This document shows, piece after piece, positions 22,309 through 32,225 of a stretch of DNA of 39,117 nucleotides. Below the pieces are notes generated by a model. The model had not been told where the DNA came from. It saw nothing but the letters and a program-made list of their open reading frames with translations, and ran no database searches. Every line of letters begins with the position of its first letter. Position 1 is the first letter of the stretch. A program made the position numbers and the translations under genes. This DNA comes from Variovorax sp. KBW07 (GTDB lineage Bacteria; Pseudomonadota; Gammaproteobacteria; Burkholderiales; Burkholderiaceae_C): NCBI RefSeq assembly GCF_003852515.1, contig NZ_QAJK01000014.1, positions 1 through 39,117 on the forward strand. The letters run 5' to 3'.

Positions 22309-23418
22309 TCAACCGCGCAGGGCGCGTGACTGGTCGTGCACCGCCTGCACCAGCGCCGCCACGTGGTCCGGCGGCGTGAACTGGCTGATGCCGTGGCCCA
22401 GGTTGAAGATGTGGGTCGGCCCCGTGGCGTTGCGGTCGGTGTGCGGCTTGCCGAAGGCGTTCAGCACCTTGGCCACTTCGGCCTCGATCTGCGCGGGCGG
22501 CGCAAACAGCACGTTCGGGTCGATGTTGCCCTGCAGCGCCTTGGCCTTGCCGTCGGCGCCTTCGGCCACCGTGCGGCGCGCCGAGGCCAGGTTCACCGTC
22601 CAGTCGACGCCCAGCACTTCGCAGTCGAGCGGGCGCATGGCGTCCAGCCACAGGCCGCCGCCCTTGGTGAACACGATGCGCGGCACGGGCTGGCCGTCGG
22701 GGCCGGTGCGCTTCAGGCCGGCCAGAACGCGCGCCGTGTAGGCCAGGCTGAATTCCTGGAACGCGCCGTCGGCCAGCACGCCGCCCCAGCTGTCGAACAC
22801 CATCACGGCCTGCGCGCCGGCGTCGATCTGCGCATTGAGGTAGGTGGCGACCGAATCGGCGTTGACCGCCAGGATGCGGTGCATCAGGTCGGGGCGGCTG
22901 TACAACATGCTCTTGACGAGGCGGTAGTCGCTGGAGCCGGCGCCTTCCACCATGTAGCAGGCCAGCGTCCAGGGGCTGCCCGAAAAGCCGATCAGCGGCA
23001 CCCGGCCGTCGAGCGCCTTGCGGATGGAAGCCACGGCGCTGAACACGTAGCGCAGCTTTTCCATGTCGGGCACTTCGAGCGCGGCCACCGCGGCTTCGTC
23101 GCGCACCGGGTGGGCGAACCGCGGGCCTTCGCCGGCCTCGAAAGACAGGCCCAGGCCCATGGCGTCGGGCACCGTGAGGATGTCCGAGAACAGGATGGCC
23201 GCGTCCAGCGGATAGCGCGCCAGCGGCTGCAGCGTGACTTCGGTGGCGTAGTCGGTGTTGGTGGCCAGACCCATGAAGCTGCCGGCCCTGGCGCGGGTGG
23301 CGACGTATTCGGGCAGGTAGCGGCCGGCCTGGCGCATCAGCCAGACGGGGGTGTGATCGGTGGCCTGGCGCCAGCAGGCCCGCAGGAAAGTGTCGTTTTG
23401 CAATGGGGCGAAAGGCAT
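22309..23418 (-). CDS. hemE: Uroporphyrinogen decarboxylase
   Basis: This 369-residue cytoplasmic enzyme decarboxylates the four acetate side chains of uroporphyrinogen III to give coproporphyrinogen III in haem synthesis. The N-terminal signature [13 protein letters not shown] (Arg29, Arg33) and LFSDI (Asp79) supply substrate-binding residues; [16 protein letters not shown] and the C-terminal FNLGHGI are further hallmarks. Length is normal. The start MPFAPLQND is typical, although the frame is open upstream. It is divergent from the GMC oxidoreductase gene across a 145-base gap and precedes priA on the same strand, a neighbour pair I recall from other betaproteobacteria. Confidence 0.97.
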   Translation of the reverse strand: MPFAPLQNDTFLRACWRQATDHTPVWLMRQAGRYLPEYVATRARAGSFMGLATNTDYATEVTLQPLARYPLDAAILFSDILTVPDAMGLGLSFEAGEGPRFAHPVRDEAAVAALEVPDMEKLRYVFSAVASIRKALDGRVPLIGFSGSPWTLACYMVEGAGSSDYRLVKSMLYSRPDLMHRILAVNADSVATYLNAQIDAGAQAVMVFDSWGGVLADGAFQEFSLAYTARVLAGLKRTGPDGQPVPRIVFTKGGGLWLDAMRPLDCEVLGVDWTVNLASARRTVAEGADGKAKALQGNIDPNVLFAPPAQIEAEVAKVLNAFGKPHTDRNATGPTHIFNLGHGISQFTPPDHVAALVQAVHDQSRALRG

Positions 23419-23563
23419 CCCGCGATTGTCGCAGGGGCCCGCGCATTGACCGACAGCGCAATTTGAGTTGCACCAACCCGCCCCGGTGCGCCACGGCGCG
23501 CCGCAACCCCGAGCATCCGGCTGCAATTTCGGCAATCGGATGAAAAGAAACGGGACAAGCAAC

Positions 23564-25183
23564 ATGGCGGAACAGGTCTTCGACTTCGTGGTGGTGGGGG
23601 CCGGTTCGGCCGGCTGCGTGCTGGCGCACCGGCTGGTGCTGGCGGGGCGCAGCGTGCTGCTGCTGGAGGCCGGCCCGCCGGACAACGACCGCTTCATCCA
23701 CATGCCCGCCACCTTCGTGCGCGTGATCGGCACCGAGCGCACCTGGGCCTACGAAAGCGAGCCGCAGGCCGCCGCCGGTGGCCGCAAGATGTTCGTGCCG
23801 CAAGGCCGCACGCTGGGCGGCGGCAGCTCGGTCAATGCCATGGTCTACGTGCGCGGCACGCCGGCCGACTACGACGGCTGGCAGGCGCAGGGTTGCGAGG
23901 GCTGGGGCTGGAGCGACGTGCTGCCGTGGTTCCGCAAGGCCGAGTCGAATGCGCGGCTGGCCTGCGGGCTGCACGGCACCACCGGCCCGCTGAAGGTGAG
24001 CGACACGCGCTTTCGGCACCCGCTGAGCCTGGCCTTCCTGCGCGCCGCGCAGCAGACCGGGTTGGCCTACAACGACGACTTCAACGGCGCCGATCAGGCC
24101 GGCGTGGGCTTCTACCAGACCACCACCTTCGAAGGCCGCCGCGCCAGCACCGCTGCCACCTACCTCGCGGCCGTGCGCGGCAACCCCAAGCTCACGGTGG
24201 TGACCGGCGCGCACGTGATGCGCGTGCTGACGCACGACGGCGCCGCGACCGGCGTGGTGTACCGCACCGGGCAGGGCGGCAGCGGCGAAGACATCGTGGC
24301 CACCGCGCGCGAGGAAGTGATTCTTTCGGCCGGCGCGCTGGCCTCGCCCAAGCTGCTGATGCTCTCGGGCATCGGCCCCGGCGCGCAATTGCAGGCGCAT
24401 GGCATTCCCGTGGTGCGCGCGCTGCCCGGTGTGGGCGAGAACTTCCAGGACCACCTGGAGGTGTCGGTGTACGGCCGCACGCGCGAGCCCATCAGCCTGC
24501 TGGGCAACGACCGCGGCCTTGCCGCCCTGAAGCACGGCCTGCAATGGATGCTGTTCAACACCGGGCTGCTCACGTCCAACGTGGTCGAGAGCGGCGGCTT
24601 TGTCGACACCACCGGCGAGGGCCGGCCCGACCTGCAGTTCCATGTGCTGCCGGTGCTGGTGGGCGACGTCGACCGCGAGCCGCTGGCCGGCCACGGCATT
24701 TCGATCAACCCCTGCTTCCTGCGGCCGAAATCGCGCGGCAGCGTGCGGCTTCGCAGCGCCGACGCCATGGCGCCCATCTTGTTCGACGGCGGCTACCTGC
24801 AGGCGCAGGAAGACGTCGACACGCTGGTGCGCGGCGTGAAGCTGGCGCGCCGCATCCTGCGCGCGCCGGCACTGCGCGAAGTGGTGTCCGAAGAGCTCGC
24901 GCCCGCCGCGGCCGACCACCTGGACGACGACGCCATCGAGGCCTACGTGCGCCAGCGCGCCAAGACCGTCTACCACCCGAGCGGCACCTGCCGCATGGGC
25001 CGCTATGGCGTGGGCAGCGACGGCATGGCCGTGGTCGATGCGCAGATGCGCGTGCATGGCGTGGCAAGGCTGCGCGTGTGCGATGCCTCGGTGATGCCCT
25101 CGCTGGTCAGCGGCAACACCAACGCGCCGACCGTGATGCTGGCCGAGCGCTGCGCGGCCTTCGTGCTGGGGCAGGCGGCATGA
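23564..25183 (+). CDS. GMC family FAD-dependent alcohol oxidoreductase, choline-dehydrogenase-like
   Basis: This 539-residue flavoprotein oxidises an alcohol to an aldehyde. The dinucleotide-binding motif [12 protein letters not shown] is at about 10-21, the GMC signature [13 protein letters not shown] near 80, a second signature [17 protein letters not shown] in the middle, and the catalytic [10 protein letters not shown] with His471 plus GNTN (Asn518) near the end. No signal peptide is present, so it is cytoplasmic or membrane-associated. ATG at 23564 is preferred to 23540 because the GMC fold begins directly. It opens the plus-strand cluster that goes on with SDR, MoaF-like, SnoaL-like, aldehyde dehydrogenase and transporter genes. 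The substrate is unknown; choline itself is not supported because no betaine genes follow. Confidence 0.92.
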   Translation: MAEQVFDFVVVGAGSAGCVLAHRLVLAGRSVLLLEAGPPDNDRFIHMPATFVRVIGTERTWAYESEPQAAAGGRKMFVPQGRTLGGGSSVNAMVYVRGTPADYDGWQAQGCEGWGWSDVLPWFRKAESNARLACGLHGTTGPLKVSDTRFRHPLSLAFLRAAQQTGLAYNDDFNGADQAGVGFYQTTTFEGRRASTAATYLAAVRGNPKLTVVTGAHVMRVLTHDGAATGVVYRTGQGGSGEDIVATAREEVILSAGALASPKLLMLSGIGPGAQLQAHGIPVVRALPGVGENFQDHLEVSVYGRTREPISLLGNDRGLAALKHGLQWMLFNTGLLTSNVVESGGFVDTTGEGRPDLQFHVLPVLVGDVDREPLAGHGISINPCFLRPKSRGSVRLRSADAMAPILFDGGYLQAQEDVDTLVRGVKLARRILRAPALREVVSEELAPAAADHLDDDAIEAYVRQRAKTVYHPSGTCRMGRYGVGSDGMAVVDAQMRVHGVARLRVCDASVMPSLVSGNTNAPTVMLAERCAAFVLGQAA

Positions 25184-25292
25184 AGAGTCTGCCCGGCCGG
25201 CGCCGCGCTGTCGGGCAACGAACACTGCGCGTTCGGTCAATCGCCGGCACGCACTGAAACCTAGAGTCCATCCCAACAAGGAGACAGAGCGA

Positions 25293-26108
25293 ATGAGTGC
25301 TACAGGGTTTACGAATTCAATGGCCGGCAAGGTCGCGTTCATCACCGGCGGCGGCACCGGCATCGGTGCTGCGGTGGCCGGGCAGTTCGTCGCGGCGGGT
25401 GGCCGCGTGGTGTTGATGGGGCGGCGTCTTGCGCAGCTCGAAGCAGTCGCTGCAAAGCTCGGCGGCCTGGCCGTGTCGGGCGATGCCGCGAGCACTGCCG
25501 ACGTGCAGCACGCACTCAAGACCGCACGCGAGAAGTTCGGCCGCATCGACGTGCTGGTCGCCAATGCAGGCGGCCACGGCGTGGGCGATGCGCTGTCGAC
25601 CGACGACGCCTCGTGGGCGCTCTCCACGCGCCTGAACCTCGACACCGCTTTCGTCTGCGCACGCGAGCTGCTGCCCGAGCTGATCGAGCGGCGCGGCAAC
25701 ATCGTCGTGCTCTCTTCGCTGGCCGGCCACTTCGCGGGGCCGGGCGTGGTCGGCTACGTGACGATGAAGCACGCGCTCATCGGCCTCGTGCGTTCGCTGG
25801 CGCGCGACTACGGCAAGCAGGGCGTGCGCGTGAACGCCGTGTGCCCCGGCTGGGTGCGCACCGAGATGGCCGACGAGCAGATGCAGGTGCTCGTCGACAA
25901 GTACAGGCTTGCCGGCGCCGATGCGGCCTACGAACTCGTCACGCGCGACGTGCCCATGGGCCGTGCCGCCAGCCCCGAAGACGTGGCCAATGCCGTGCTG
26001 TTCCTGGCCTCGCCGCTGGCCGCGATGGTCACCGGCAGTTCGCTGATGGTCGATGGCGGCGCGTCCGCGGTCGACCTGCCCACCATCGCCTTCGCGCACG
26101 ACGCCTGA
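25293..26108 (+). CDS. SDR family NAD(P)-dependent oxidoreductase
   Basis: This 271-residue classical short-chain dehydrogenase has the cofactor motif TGGGTGIG at 18-25, NAG at 91-93 and the catalytic set Ser142, Tyr155 and Lys159 (YVTMK). The pattern PGWVRTEM and the C-terminal GSSLMVDGG are typical of 3-oxoacyl-reductase-like SDRs. AAGGAGACAGAGCG precedes the ATG. It follows the GMC gene by 109 bases and may act on a related alcohol or hydroxy-acid intermediate, though it could also be a reductase. Cofactor preference cannot be read with confidence; RR after the second strand (MGRRLA) hints at NADP. Confidence 0.92.
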   Translation: MSATGFTNSMAGKVAFITGGGTGIGAAVAGQFVAAGGRVVLMGRRLAQLEAVAAKLGGLAVSGDAASTADVQHALKTAREKFGRIDVLVANAGGHGVGDALSTDDASWALSTRLNLDTAFVCARELLPELIERRGNIVVLSSLAGHFAGPGVVGYVTMKHALIGLVRSLARDYGKQGVRVNAVCPGWVRTEMADEQMQVLVDKYRLAGADAAYELVTRDVPMGRAASPEDVANAVLFLASPLAAMVTGSSLMVDGGASAVDLPTIAFAHDA

Positions 26109-26129
26109 AAGGGCGGGAAAGAAAACGCC

Positions 26130-26933
26130 ATGAGCACCAACGAAGCCATCAAGCCCGCCGGCTGGAAGACCTACGACCAGTTCGCCCTGGGCATTGCCAC
26201 CAACCGCCTGCCGCCCACCGACGCGCTCGCCGGCCAGACGCTGACGCTGGCACTGCCCGGTTTCAAGCTGACGTTGCAGCCGCGCTCGCAGCACGCGCTG
26301 GACTGGAGCGAGCAGGGAGCGCGTGAAGGACAAGGCCAGGGCGACTGGTACGAAGCCATCGAGGTCGCACGCGACACCTTCTTCCTCGACATCACGCAGG
26401 CCAGCCGGTCGGCCGAGGCATTGACCATTGTGCTCAACACGCGCACCCGCCGCGTGCTGGCCATTCGCTGCCGCATCATCGGCGCCGACGAAGCCGCGGG
26501 CCAGCCGCGCGTGCCGCAGGACTTCTGGGTCGGCACGCTGGAGGGAGGCACCGCCACCGGGGCCGTGCCGCAGCCCACGCGCGACCTGATCGGCCTGCGC
26601 ACCTGGCAGACCTACAGCCCCAACCACACCTACGAGCACACCTACCTGAGCGCCGAGCGCTACGCCTGGCAATGCCTGGTCGGCGTGCAGCGCGGCCACG
26701 GCGACGTGGACCTGGCGAGCTACTACAGGTTCGACGACGACCAGTACGTCTTCACCTTCCGCGAGTTCCTGATTCCGGTTGCGTCGGTGTTCTTCTTCGA
26801 CTTCGCGAACGGCCGCTCCACCGGCAAGTTCCTCGGCGTGACCGGCACCGGCCAGGTCGCCAACAACCCGGCCGGCGCCTTCATGCGCAAGGCCTCGCAG
26901 ACCTTCTACCCGCCCGAGTTCGGGCCGGTCTGA
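26130..26933 (+). CDS. MoaF-like protein
   Basis: This 267-residue protein resembles the two-domain MoaF family (N- and C-terminal MoaF domains), small beta-barrels first linked to molybdenum-cofactor regulation but now often seen in catabolic clusters. Recognisable segments are ATNRLPPTDALAGQTLTL near the start, YEAIEVARDTFFLDITQ at about 72-89, and YEHTYLSAERYAWQCLVG in the C-terminal domain. The C-terminal half has an aromatic-rich strand pattern (QYVFTFREFLIPVASVFFFD). It has no signal peptide. It lies 21 bases behind the SDR gene. No molybdenum gene is near, so a role in lipocalin-like ligand binding or isomerisation for this pathway is more likely. This is inference. Confidence 0.8.
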   Translation: MSTNEAIKPAGWKTYDQFALGIATNRLPPTDALAGQTLTLALPGFKLTLQPRSQHALDWSEQGAREGQGQGDWYEAIEVARDTFFLDITQASRSAEALTIVLNTRTRRVLAIRCRIIGADEAAGQPRVPQDFWVGTLEGGTATGAVPQPTRDLIGLRTWQTYSPNHTYEHTYLSAERYAWQCLVGVQRGHGDVDLASYYRFDDDQYVFTFREFLIPVASVFFFDFANGRSTGKFLGVTGTGQVANNPAGAFMRKASQTFYPPEFGPV

Positions 26934-26985
26934 ATCGTCTGATCGCCTTCCTCTTTTGCTGTCACTTCTCCAGGAGCCTTTCTTC

Positions 26986-27375
26986 ATGCGCACGCCCCAC
27001 CAGATCGTTGCCGATCACTACGCCGCCTCCGACCGCCACGACCTCGACGGCATGTTCGCCGACCTGGCCGACGACGTGCAGTGGACCGAGATGGCCGGCT
27101 TTCCGTGTGCCGGCACGCACGTCGGGCCGGCACAGGTGCTCGAGAAAGTCTTCAAGGTGCTGGGCAGCGAGTGGGAGGGCTACCGCTTCGTGCTCGAACG
27201 GCTGGTCGATGGCGGCGACACCGTGGTCGGCATCGGCGACTACCACGGCCGCCACCGCAAGACCGGCAAGCCCATGCACGCCCGCGTGACGCATGTCTGG
27301 CAGGTGCAGGGCGGCAAGGTGCGGCGCTTCGAGCAGTTCACCGACACGCTGCTGGTGGCGCAAGCCATGCAGTGA
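26986..27375 (+). CDS. SnoaL-like / ketosteroid-isomerase-fold protein
   Basis: This 129-residue cytoplasmic protein has the NTF2-like alpha+beta fold. The N-terminal helix VADHYAASDRHDLDGMFADL leads to the strand DDVQWTEM, and the end reads THVWQVQGGKVRRFEQFTDT, the usual SnoaL-like signature. The ATG at 26986 follows AGGAG by nine bases; a TTG at 26956 would only add a leader. Members can be isomerases, cyclases or lyases on small lipophilic molecules, or just binding proteins. In this cluster it may handle an intermediate between alcohol oxidation and acid. The reaction cannot be read from the sequence. Confidence 0.85.
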   Translation: MRTPHQIVADHYAASDRHDLDGMFADLADDVQWTEMAGFPCAGTHVGPAQVLEKVFKVLGSEWEGYRFVLERLVDGGDTVVGIGDYHGRHRKTGKPMHARVTHVWQVQGGKVRRFEQFTDTLLVAQAMQ

Positions 27376-27436
27376 CGGCGCCCTTTTTTCTTTTTTCCTT
27401 TCTCCCCTCTTCAACGCATCGCCCCGGAGCCTGTCC

Positions 27437-28939
27437 ATGAATCTGCGAGATCTGTCGCTCGAGCACCTCGGCCTGGTGGGCCTGCTGGCGCAGCGCCGGC
27501 GCGGCAACCACATCGACGGCCGCGAGGTGGCGCCCGCCAACGGCACCTACCTGCCGGTGGTCGACCCGGCCACCGAGATGACCGTGGCCGAAGCGCCCGA
27601 CAGCGACGCGGCCGACGTGAACGCCGCCGTTGCCAGCGCGCGCCGCACCTTCGAGAGCGCCGCATGGAAGTCGCTGCGCCCGGCCGACCGCGAGCGCATG
27701 CTCTACACGCTGTCGACGCTCATCGAATCGCACGCCGATGAACTGAGCGCGCTCGAAACCCTGCAAAGCGGCAAGCTGCGCGGCATCGCGCGCATGGTCG
27801 ACGTGGGCGGCGGCGCCGAGTTCGTGCGCTACATGGCGGGCTGGGCCACCAAGCTCGAAGGGCAGACGCTCGACAACTCCATCGGCATTCCCGGCCCGCA
27901 ATGGGTGACCTACACGCGGCGCGAGCCGGTGGGCGTGGTCGCGGCCATCGTGCCGTGGAACTTTCCGCTGGCCATCGCGCTGTGGAAGGTGGCGCCGGCG
28001 CTCGCGGCCGGCTGCACGGTGGTGCTCAAGCCATCGGAAGAAACGCCGCTCACCGCGCTGCGGCTGGCCGAGCTGGCCATCGAGGCCGGCTTTCCGCCCG
28101 GCGCGCTCAACGTGGTGTGCGGGCGCGGCACCAGCGCCGGTGCGGCGCTGGCCGCGCACCCCGATGTCCGCAAGATCAGCTTCACCGGATCGACGGCCGT
28201 GGGCCGGCACATCGGCCATGCGGCGGTCGACAACATGGCGCGCTTCACGCTGGAGCTGGGCGGCAAGTCGCCACTCATCGTGCTGGACGACGCCGACCCG
28301 GCCGCGGCGGCGCAGGGCGCGGCCAACGGCATCTTCTTTCACCAGGGGCAGGTGTGCACGGCGGGCTCGCGCATGTACGTGCAGCGCGGCATCTTCGATG
28401 AAGTCGTGAAGCAACTGGCGCAGGCCGCCGAGAGCCTGCACATCGGCTCGGGCTTCGATCCGCAGGCGCAGTTCGGGCCGCTGGTGTCCAAGCGCCACGT
28501 GGAGCGCGTCATGGCCCACATCGATGGCGCGGTGGCCGAGGGCGCCACGCTGGTCACCGGCGGCAGCCGCGCGTTCGACGGCGGTTGCTTCGTGCGGCCG
28601 ACCGTGTTCGTCGACACGCAGCCTTCGATGCGCATCGTGCGCGAAGAGGTGTTCGGTCCGGTCGCGACGGTGGTGCCCTTCGACGACATCGAGGACGCGA
28701 TCCGCATGGCCAACGACAGCGCCTACGGGCTGGCTGCCAGCGTGTGGTCGAACAACCTTTCGGCCGTGCATCGCATCGTGCCGCGCCTGCAGGCGGGCGT
28801 GGTCTGGGTCAACGCGCACAACGTGCTCGACAACGCGCTGCCGCTGGGCGGCGTGAAGCAGTCGGGCTACGGGCGCGACCTGGGGCGCGCGGCGGTCGAG
28901 GGCTTCACCGAGCTCAAGAGCGTGTGCATGGCGGTGTAG
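27437..28939 (+). CDS. NAD(P)-dependent aldehyde dehydrogenase
   Basis: This 500-residue aldehyde dehydrogenase resembles the betaine/phenylacetaldehyde-type group. Catalytic residues are Asn175 (PWNFPLA), Glu273 (LELGGKS) and Cys307 (GQVCTAGSR). The NAD motif FTGSTAVGRHIG and the EEVFGPV loop are present. The start at 27437 follows GGAG by seven bases; the frame is open before it but overlaps the SnoaL-like gene. It probably oxidises the aldehyde made by the GMC enzyme. It sits 61 bases behind the SnoaL-like gene, and the importer genes follow 36 bases later. Confidence 0.95.
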   Translation: MNLRDLSLEHLGLVGLLAQRRRGNHIDGREVAPANGTYLPVVDPATEMTVAEAPDSDAADVNAAVASARRTFESAAWKSLRPADRERMLYTLSTLIESHADELSALETLQSGKLRGIARMVDVGGGAEFVRYMAGWATKLEGQTLDNSIGIPGPQWVTYTRREPVGVVAAIVPWNFPLAIALWKVAPALAAGCTVVLKPSEETPLTALRLAELAIEAGFPPGALNVVCGRGTSAGAALAAHPDVRKISFTGSTAVGRHIGHAAVDNMARFTLELGGKSPLIVLDDADPAAAAQGAANGIFFHQGQVCTAGSRMYVQRGIFDEVVKQLAQAAESLHIGSGFDPQAQFGPLVSKRHVERVMAHIDGAVAEGATLVTGGSRAFDGGCFVRPTVFVDTQPSMRIVREEVFGPVATVVPFDDIEDAIRMANDSAYGLAASVWSNNLSAVHRIVPRLQAGVVWVNAHNVLDNALPLGGVKQSGYGRDLGRAAVEGFTELKSVCMAV

Positions 28940-28975
28940 GCCGCATCGGTTCCGATCACAACAGGAGACATCATC

Positions 28976-30241
28976 ATGCTGAGAAAAAAGAAGATCGCGT
29001 TGTCGGCCGTCGCCGGCGCCATGGGCCTGGCGGGCTTCAGCGGCGCATGGGCGCAATCGGGCCCCGACTGCGGGCTCAACACCGGCAAGGCCGCCACCGG
29101 CGAGCCCATTCCCATCGGCGCCGTGGTCGGCAAGACCGGCCCCGACGACTTCAGCGCCTCGGGCCAGGCGGCGGCCGCTTACTTCAAGTGCGTCAACGCC
29201 AACGGCGGCATCAACGGCCGCCCGGTCGAGTACATCGTGGTCGACGACCAGTGGAATCCCGAGACTGCCGCGCAGGTCGCGTCCAAGCTCGTGAAAGACC
29301 GCAAGGTGGTCGCGCTGGCGGGCAGCACCAGCTTCGTGGAGTGCGGCGCCAACGCCAAGATGTACGCCGACGAAGGCGTGATGGTCATTGCCGGCACCGG
29401 CGTGCCGCGCGAGTGCTTCAACGCGCGCAACTACGTGCCGGTGAATGCCGGGCCGCGCGTGTCGGCCACCATTGCCGCCATGTACGCCGCGCAGAAGTAC
29501 AAGGCCAAGAAGATGGTCTGCATCATTCCGAACATCCCGAGCCTGGGCAACTGGGCCTGCGAAGGGCCGAAGGAATGGGGCAGGAAGAACGGCGTGCAGG
29601 TGGAAACCATCACCATCGATCCGGGCTCGGCCGATGCCACCTCGACCATGCTGCAGGCCGCCGCGAAGAAGCCCGACACCATCATCATGAATGTGCCCAA
29701 GGGCATCCTGGTGCCGATGCTGGCTGCCGCCGAACAGCAGAACCTGGGCAAGAAGATCCACTTCGTCTCGGCCGCGCCGGCCTACAACGCCGACGTGCCC
29801 AAGGCCATCGGCCCGTACTGGAAGGGCAACTTCGACGTCAACCTCGAATTCAACCCGCTCGAATCGGCCGGCCCCGACAACAAGAACTGGCTCGCCGTGA
29901 TGGACAGGCACGGCGCCAAGAGCGACCCGCGCGACACCTTCTCGCAGGCCGGCTACCTGGCCGCGCGGCTGGTCACCCAAGCCCTGCTGAAAATGGACCC
30001 GAAGAAGATCGACCGCGCCGGCGTGACCGACGCGCTGCGCAAGGTGAGCGACTTCCGCAGCGACATTCTCTGCAAGCCCTTCTACGTGGGCAACGGCAAC
30101 CGCCACAACGCCAACAACAGCGGCCCCGTGGCCAGCCCCGATGGCAACGGCTGGCGCTTTGCACCGGGCGGCTGCCTGACGGCGGAAGACCCGGAGCTGG
30201 TCGACATCCGCGCCGACGAGCAGAAGATGGGCCTCAAGTGA
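28976..30241 (+). CDS. ABC transporter periplasmic substrate-binding protein, LivJ type
   Basis: This 421-residue periplasmic binding protein has a signal peptide (LSAVAGAMGLAGFSGAWAQ) and a Leu/Ile/Val-binding-protein-like bilobed domain. Family features are IPIGAVVGKTGP at the start, AAAYFKCVNANGGINGRP and VVDDQWNPE in lobe 1, and a late FSQAGYLAARLV segment. Extra cysteines (CGLN, CVNAN, ECGAN, ECFNAR, CIIP, ACEG, LCK, GGC) hint at disulphides. Such proteins bind amino acids but also aromatic acids and other organic acids. AGGAGACATCATC precedes the ATG. The permeases and ATPases follow at once. Confidence 0.95.
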   Translation: MLRKKKIALSAVAGAMGLAGFSGAWAQSGPDCGLNTGKAATGEPIPIGAVVGKTGPDDFSASGQAAAAYFKCVNANGGINGRPVEYIVVDDQWNPETAAQVASKLVKDRKVVALAGSTSFVECGANAKMYADEGVMVIAGTGVPRECFNARNYVPVNAGPRVSATIAAMYAAQKYKAKKMVCIIPNIPSLGNWACEGPKEWGRKNGVQVETITIDPGSADATSTMLQAAAKKPDTIIMNVPKGILVPMLAAAEQQNLGKKIHFVSAAPAYNADVPKAIGPYWKGNFDVNLEFNPLESAGPDNKNWLAVMDRHGAKSDPRDTFSQAGYLAARLVTQALLKMDPKKIDRAGVTDALRKVSDFRSDILCKPFYVGNGNRHNANNSGPVASPDGNGWRFAPGGCLTAEDPELVDIRADEQKMGLK

Positions 30242-30255
30242 AGGCGCGCTGAGCC

Positions 30256-31125
30256 ATGGAAGACTACCTGCCTTTCGTCATCTCCGGCCTGGGCCTGGGC
30301 GCGGTGTATGCGCTCTCCGGCGTGGGGCTGGTGGTGCTCTATCGCTCGTCGGGCGTGCTGAACTTCGCCTTCGGGGCCATCGGCGCCATCGGTGCGTACG
30401 TGGCCTGGTCGATGCTCGAAGCCGACTGGCCGCAGGGCCTGGCGTGGTGCGCGGCGGTGCTCACGTCGATGCTGCTGTCGCTGGCCTATGGGCGGCTGCT
30501 GGCGCCGCGCCTGTCACACCGCGACCCGACCATCCGCAGCATCGCCACGCTGGGCTTCGCGCTGGTGGTGGTGGGCTTCACCGAGTGGTACTGGGGCGAG
30601 CAGCCGCGCCGGCTGGTGCTGCCCACCGATGCGGGCGCGCTCGAATTCATGGTGGGCGAGGTCGAGGTGCGCCTCACCCACACGCGCGCCGTGGGCCTGG
30701 CGCTCGCGGTGCTGATGATGGGCGGCGTCGGCCTGCTGCTGTCGAAGACGCGCGTGGGCCTGAAGATGCGCGCGCTGGCCAACGACCGCGACCTGAGCGC
30801 GCTGCTCGGCATTCGCGTGCTGGGTGTGGACACCGTGGCCTGGGTGCTCAGCGGCGCCTTCGCCGGCGTGTGCGGGCTGCTGCTGGCCAACATCGTGCGG
30901 CTGCAGGCCACGCTGCTGACCTTCCTGGTGATACCGGCCTTTGCCGCCGCCATCATCGGCCGCCTGCATTCGCTGCCGGCCACGGTGGCGGGCGGCATCG
31001 CCATCGGCGTGCTGGAGGCGCTGGCGATCACGGTGCCGGGCTTCGCGGCCTTTCGCACGGCCACGCCCTTCCTGATCGCGCTGGCCATGATCGTCTTCTT
31101 TCGCACGGGCACGCGGCAGGCATGA
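30256..31125 (+). CDS. ABC transporter permease, LivH type
   Basis: This 289-residue inner-membrane permease has about eight hydrophobic segments and the LivH pattern YALSGVGLVVLYRSSGVLNF near the N-terminus, together with ALANDRDLSALLGI, which is the cytoplasmic loop contacting the ATPase. It begins 14 bases after the binding-protein stop and overlaps the LivM-type gene by four bases (ATGA). It should form the heterodimeric channel with LivM. Confidence 0.95.
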   Translation: MEDYLPFVISGLGLGAVYALSGVGLVVLYRSSGVLNFAFGAIGAIGAYVAWSMLEADWPQGLAWCAAVLTSMLLSLAYGRLLAPRLSHRDPTIRSIATLGFALVVVGFTEWYWGEQPRRLVLPTDAGALEFMVGEVEVRLTHTRAVGLALAVLMMGGVGLLLSKTRVGLKMRALANDRDLSALLGIRVLGVDTVAWVLSGAFAGVCGLLLANIVRLQATLLTFLVIPAFAAAIIGRLHSLPATVAGGIAIGVLEALAITVPGFAAFRTATPFLIALAMIVFFRTGTRQA

Positions 31126-32225
31126 GCGCATCGATCTTCAACGGGGCCGCGCCTGCAACCGGCGACGCGATGCAACTGCCTGTCTTGCCGGCTTCGCTGG
31201 CCGAGGCAACGCGCCGTGCCCGCATTTCATTGGCCGTGATGGTGGGCTGCGTGCTGCTCATCGGCCTGGTGGTGCCGTGGCTGGCCAATGCCTACTGGAT
31301 CAAGACGCTCACGTCGTCGCTGGCGCTGTCGATCGCGGCGGCCGGCGTGGCGCTGCTCTACGGGCAGCTCGGGCTGGTGTCGCTGTGCCAGTACGCGCTG
31401 CTCGGCGCGGGCGGCTGGATCGCACTGCGGGCCGGTCACGGGCTGGGCTGGCCCTTCGAGCTGTCGGTGCTCGCGGGCGGGCTGCTGTCGTGCGCGGTGG
31501 GCATGCTGGCGGGGCTGCCGGCGTTGCGGCTCAAGGGGCTGTACCTCGCGCTGGTCACGATGATGATGGCGGGCGGCTTCCAGGTCGTCATCAACGTCAT
31601 GGGCTTTCCCGATGGCGGTGCCGGCTGGCTGGGCCGCGTGTTCGGCAGCGAGCGGCTGATGATGCCGCGCCCCGCGCTGGCGCTGTCCGACGCGGCGTAC
31701 TTCCGCTACGTGGCCGTGTGGCTGGCGGCGGTGCTGGCGCTGATCGAGCTGCACCGGCGCACGCGCGCGGGCCGCTCCTGGGCGCTGATCCGCCGCGGCG
31801 AAGCGGCGGCCGTGGCGGCCGGCGTCAACATCCTGCGCTACCAGACCTGGGCCTTCGGACTGGCCGGCTTCTGCGCCGGCGTGGCGGGTGCGTTGCTCGC
31901 GGGCGGCGTGGGCCAGCTCGACGGCCGTGCCTTCACCGCCGGCGATTCGGTGATGCTGTTCGCGCTCACCGTGGTGGGCGGCGTGTACCACTGGGCCGGC
32001 GCGCTGATCGCGGGGCTGCTGCTGCGCGCGGTGCCGGCGCTGCTGACCGACTTCGGTGTGAATGGCTACCTGGCGATGATCTTCTTCGGCGTTGCATTGC
32101 TGCATGCGCTCATCACCGCGCCGAGCGGCATTGCCGGGCAGCTGGCGGGTGCGTTCGAGGCGGTGCGCAAGCGCTTCGCGCGCGGTGTCCGCGGCAGCGA
32201 CCAAGAGAAGGAGGCGACCCCATGA
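31122..32225 (+). CDS. ABC transporter permease, LivM type
   Basis: This 367-residue permease has an N-terminal hydrophilic leader (1-35), about eight to nine membrane helices and the LivM-type region LALVTMMMAGGFQVVINVMG, with the ATPase-contact loop RRGEAAAVAAGVNILRYQTW. The C-terminal tail is Arg/Lys-rich (VRKRFARG). Four-base overlaps join it to the genes on both sides. It pairs with the LivH-type permease. Confidence 0.95.
   Translation: MSASIFNGAAPATGDAMQLPVLPASLAEATRRARISLAVMVGCVLLIGLVVPWLANAYWIKTLTSSLALSIAAAGVALLYGQLGLVSLCQYALLGAGGWIALRAGHGLGWPFELSVLAGGLLSCAVGMLAGLPALRLKGLYLALVTMMMAGGFQVVINVMGFPDGGAGWLGRVFGSERLMMPRPALALSDAAYFRYVAVWLAAVLALIELHRRTRAGRSWALIRRGEAAAVAAGVNILRYQTWAFGLAGFCAGVAGALLAGGVGQLDGRAFTAGDSVMLFALTVVGGVYHWAGALIAGLLLRAVPALLTDFGVNGYLAMIFFGVALLHALITAPSGIAGQLAGAFEAVRKRFARGVRGSDQEKEATP

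Noticed and set aside
25219-25235. CGAAC/GTTCG dyad before the SDR gene, considered as an operator
   Set aside because: Arms of five bases are expected by chance and no promoter hexamers fit around it.
22190-25702. A 1170-codon open frame on the minus strand across hemE, the GMC gene and the SDR gene
   Set aside because: It is a shadow of real genes in other frames and contains no recognisable domain.
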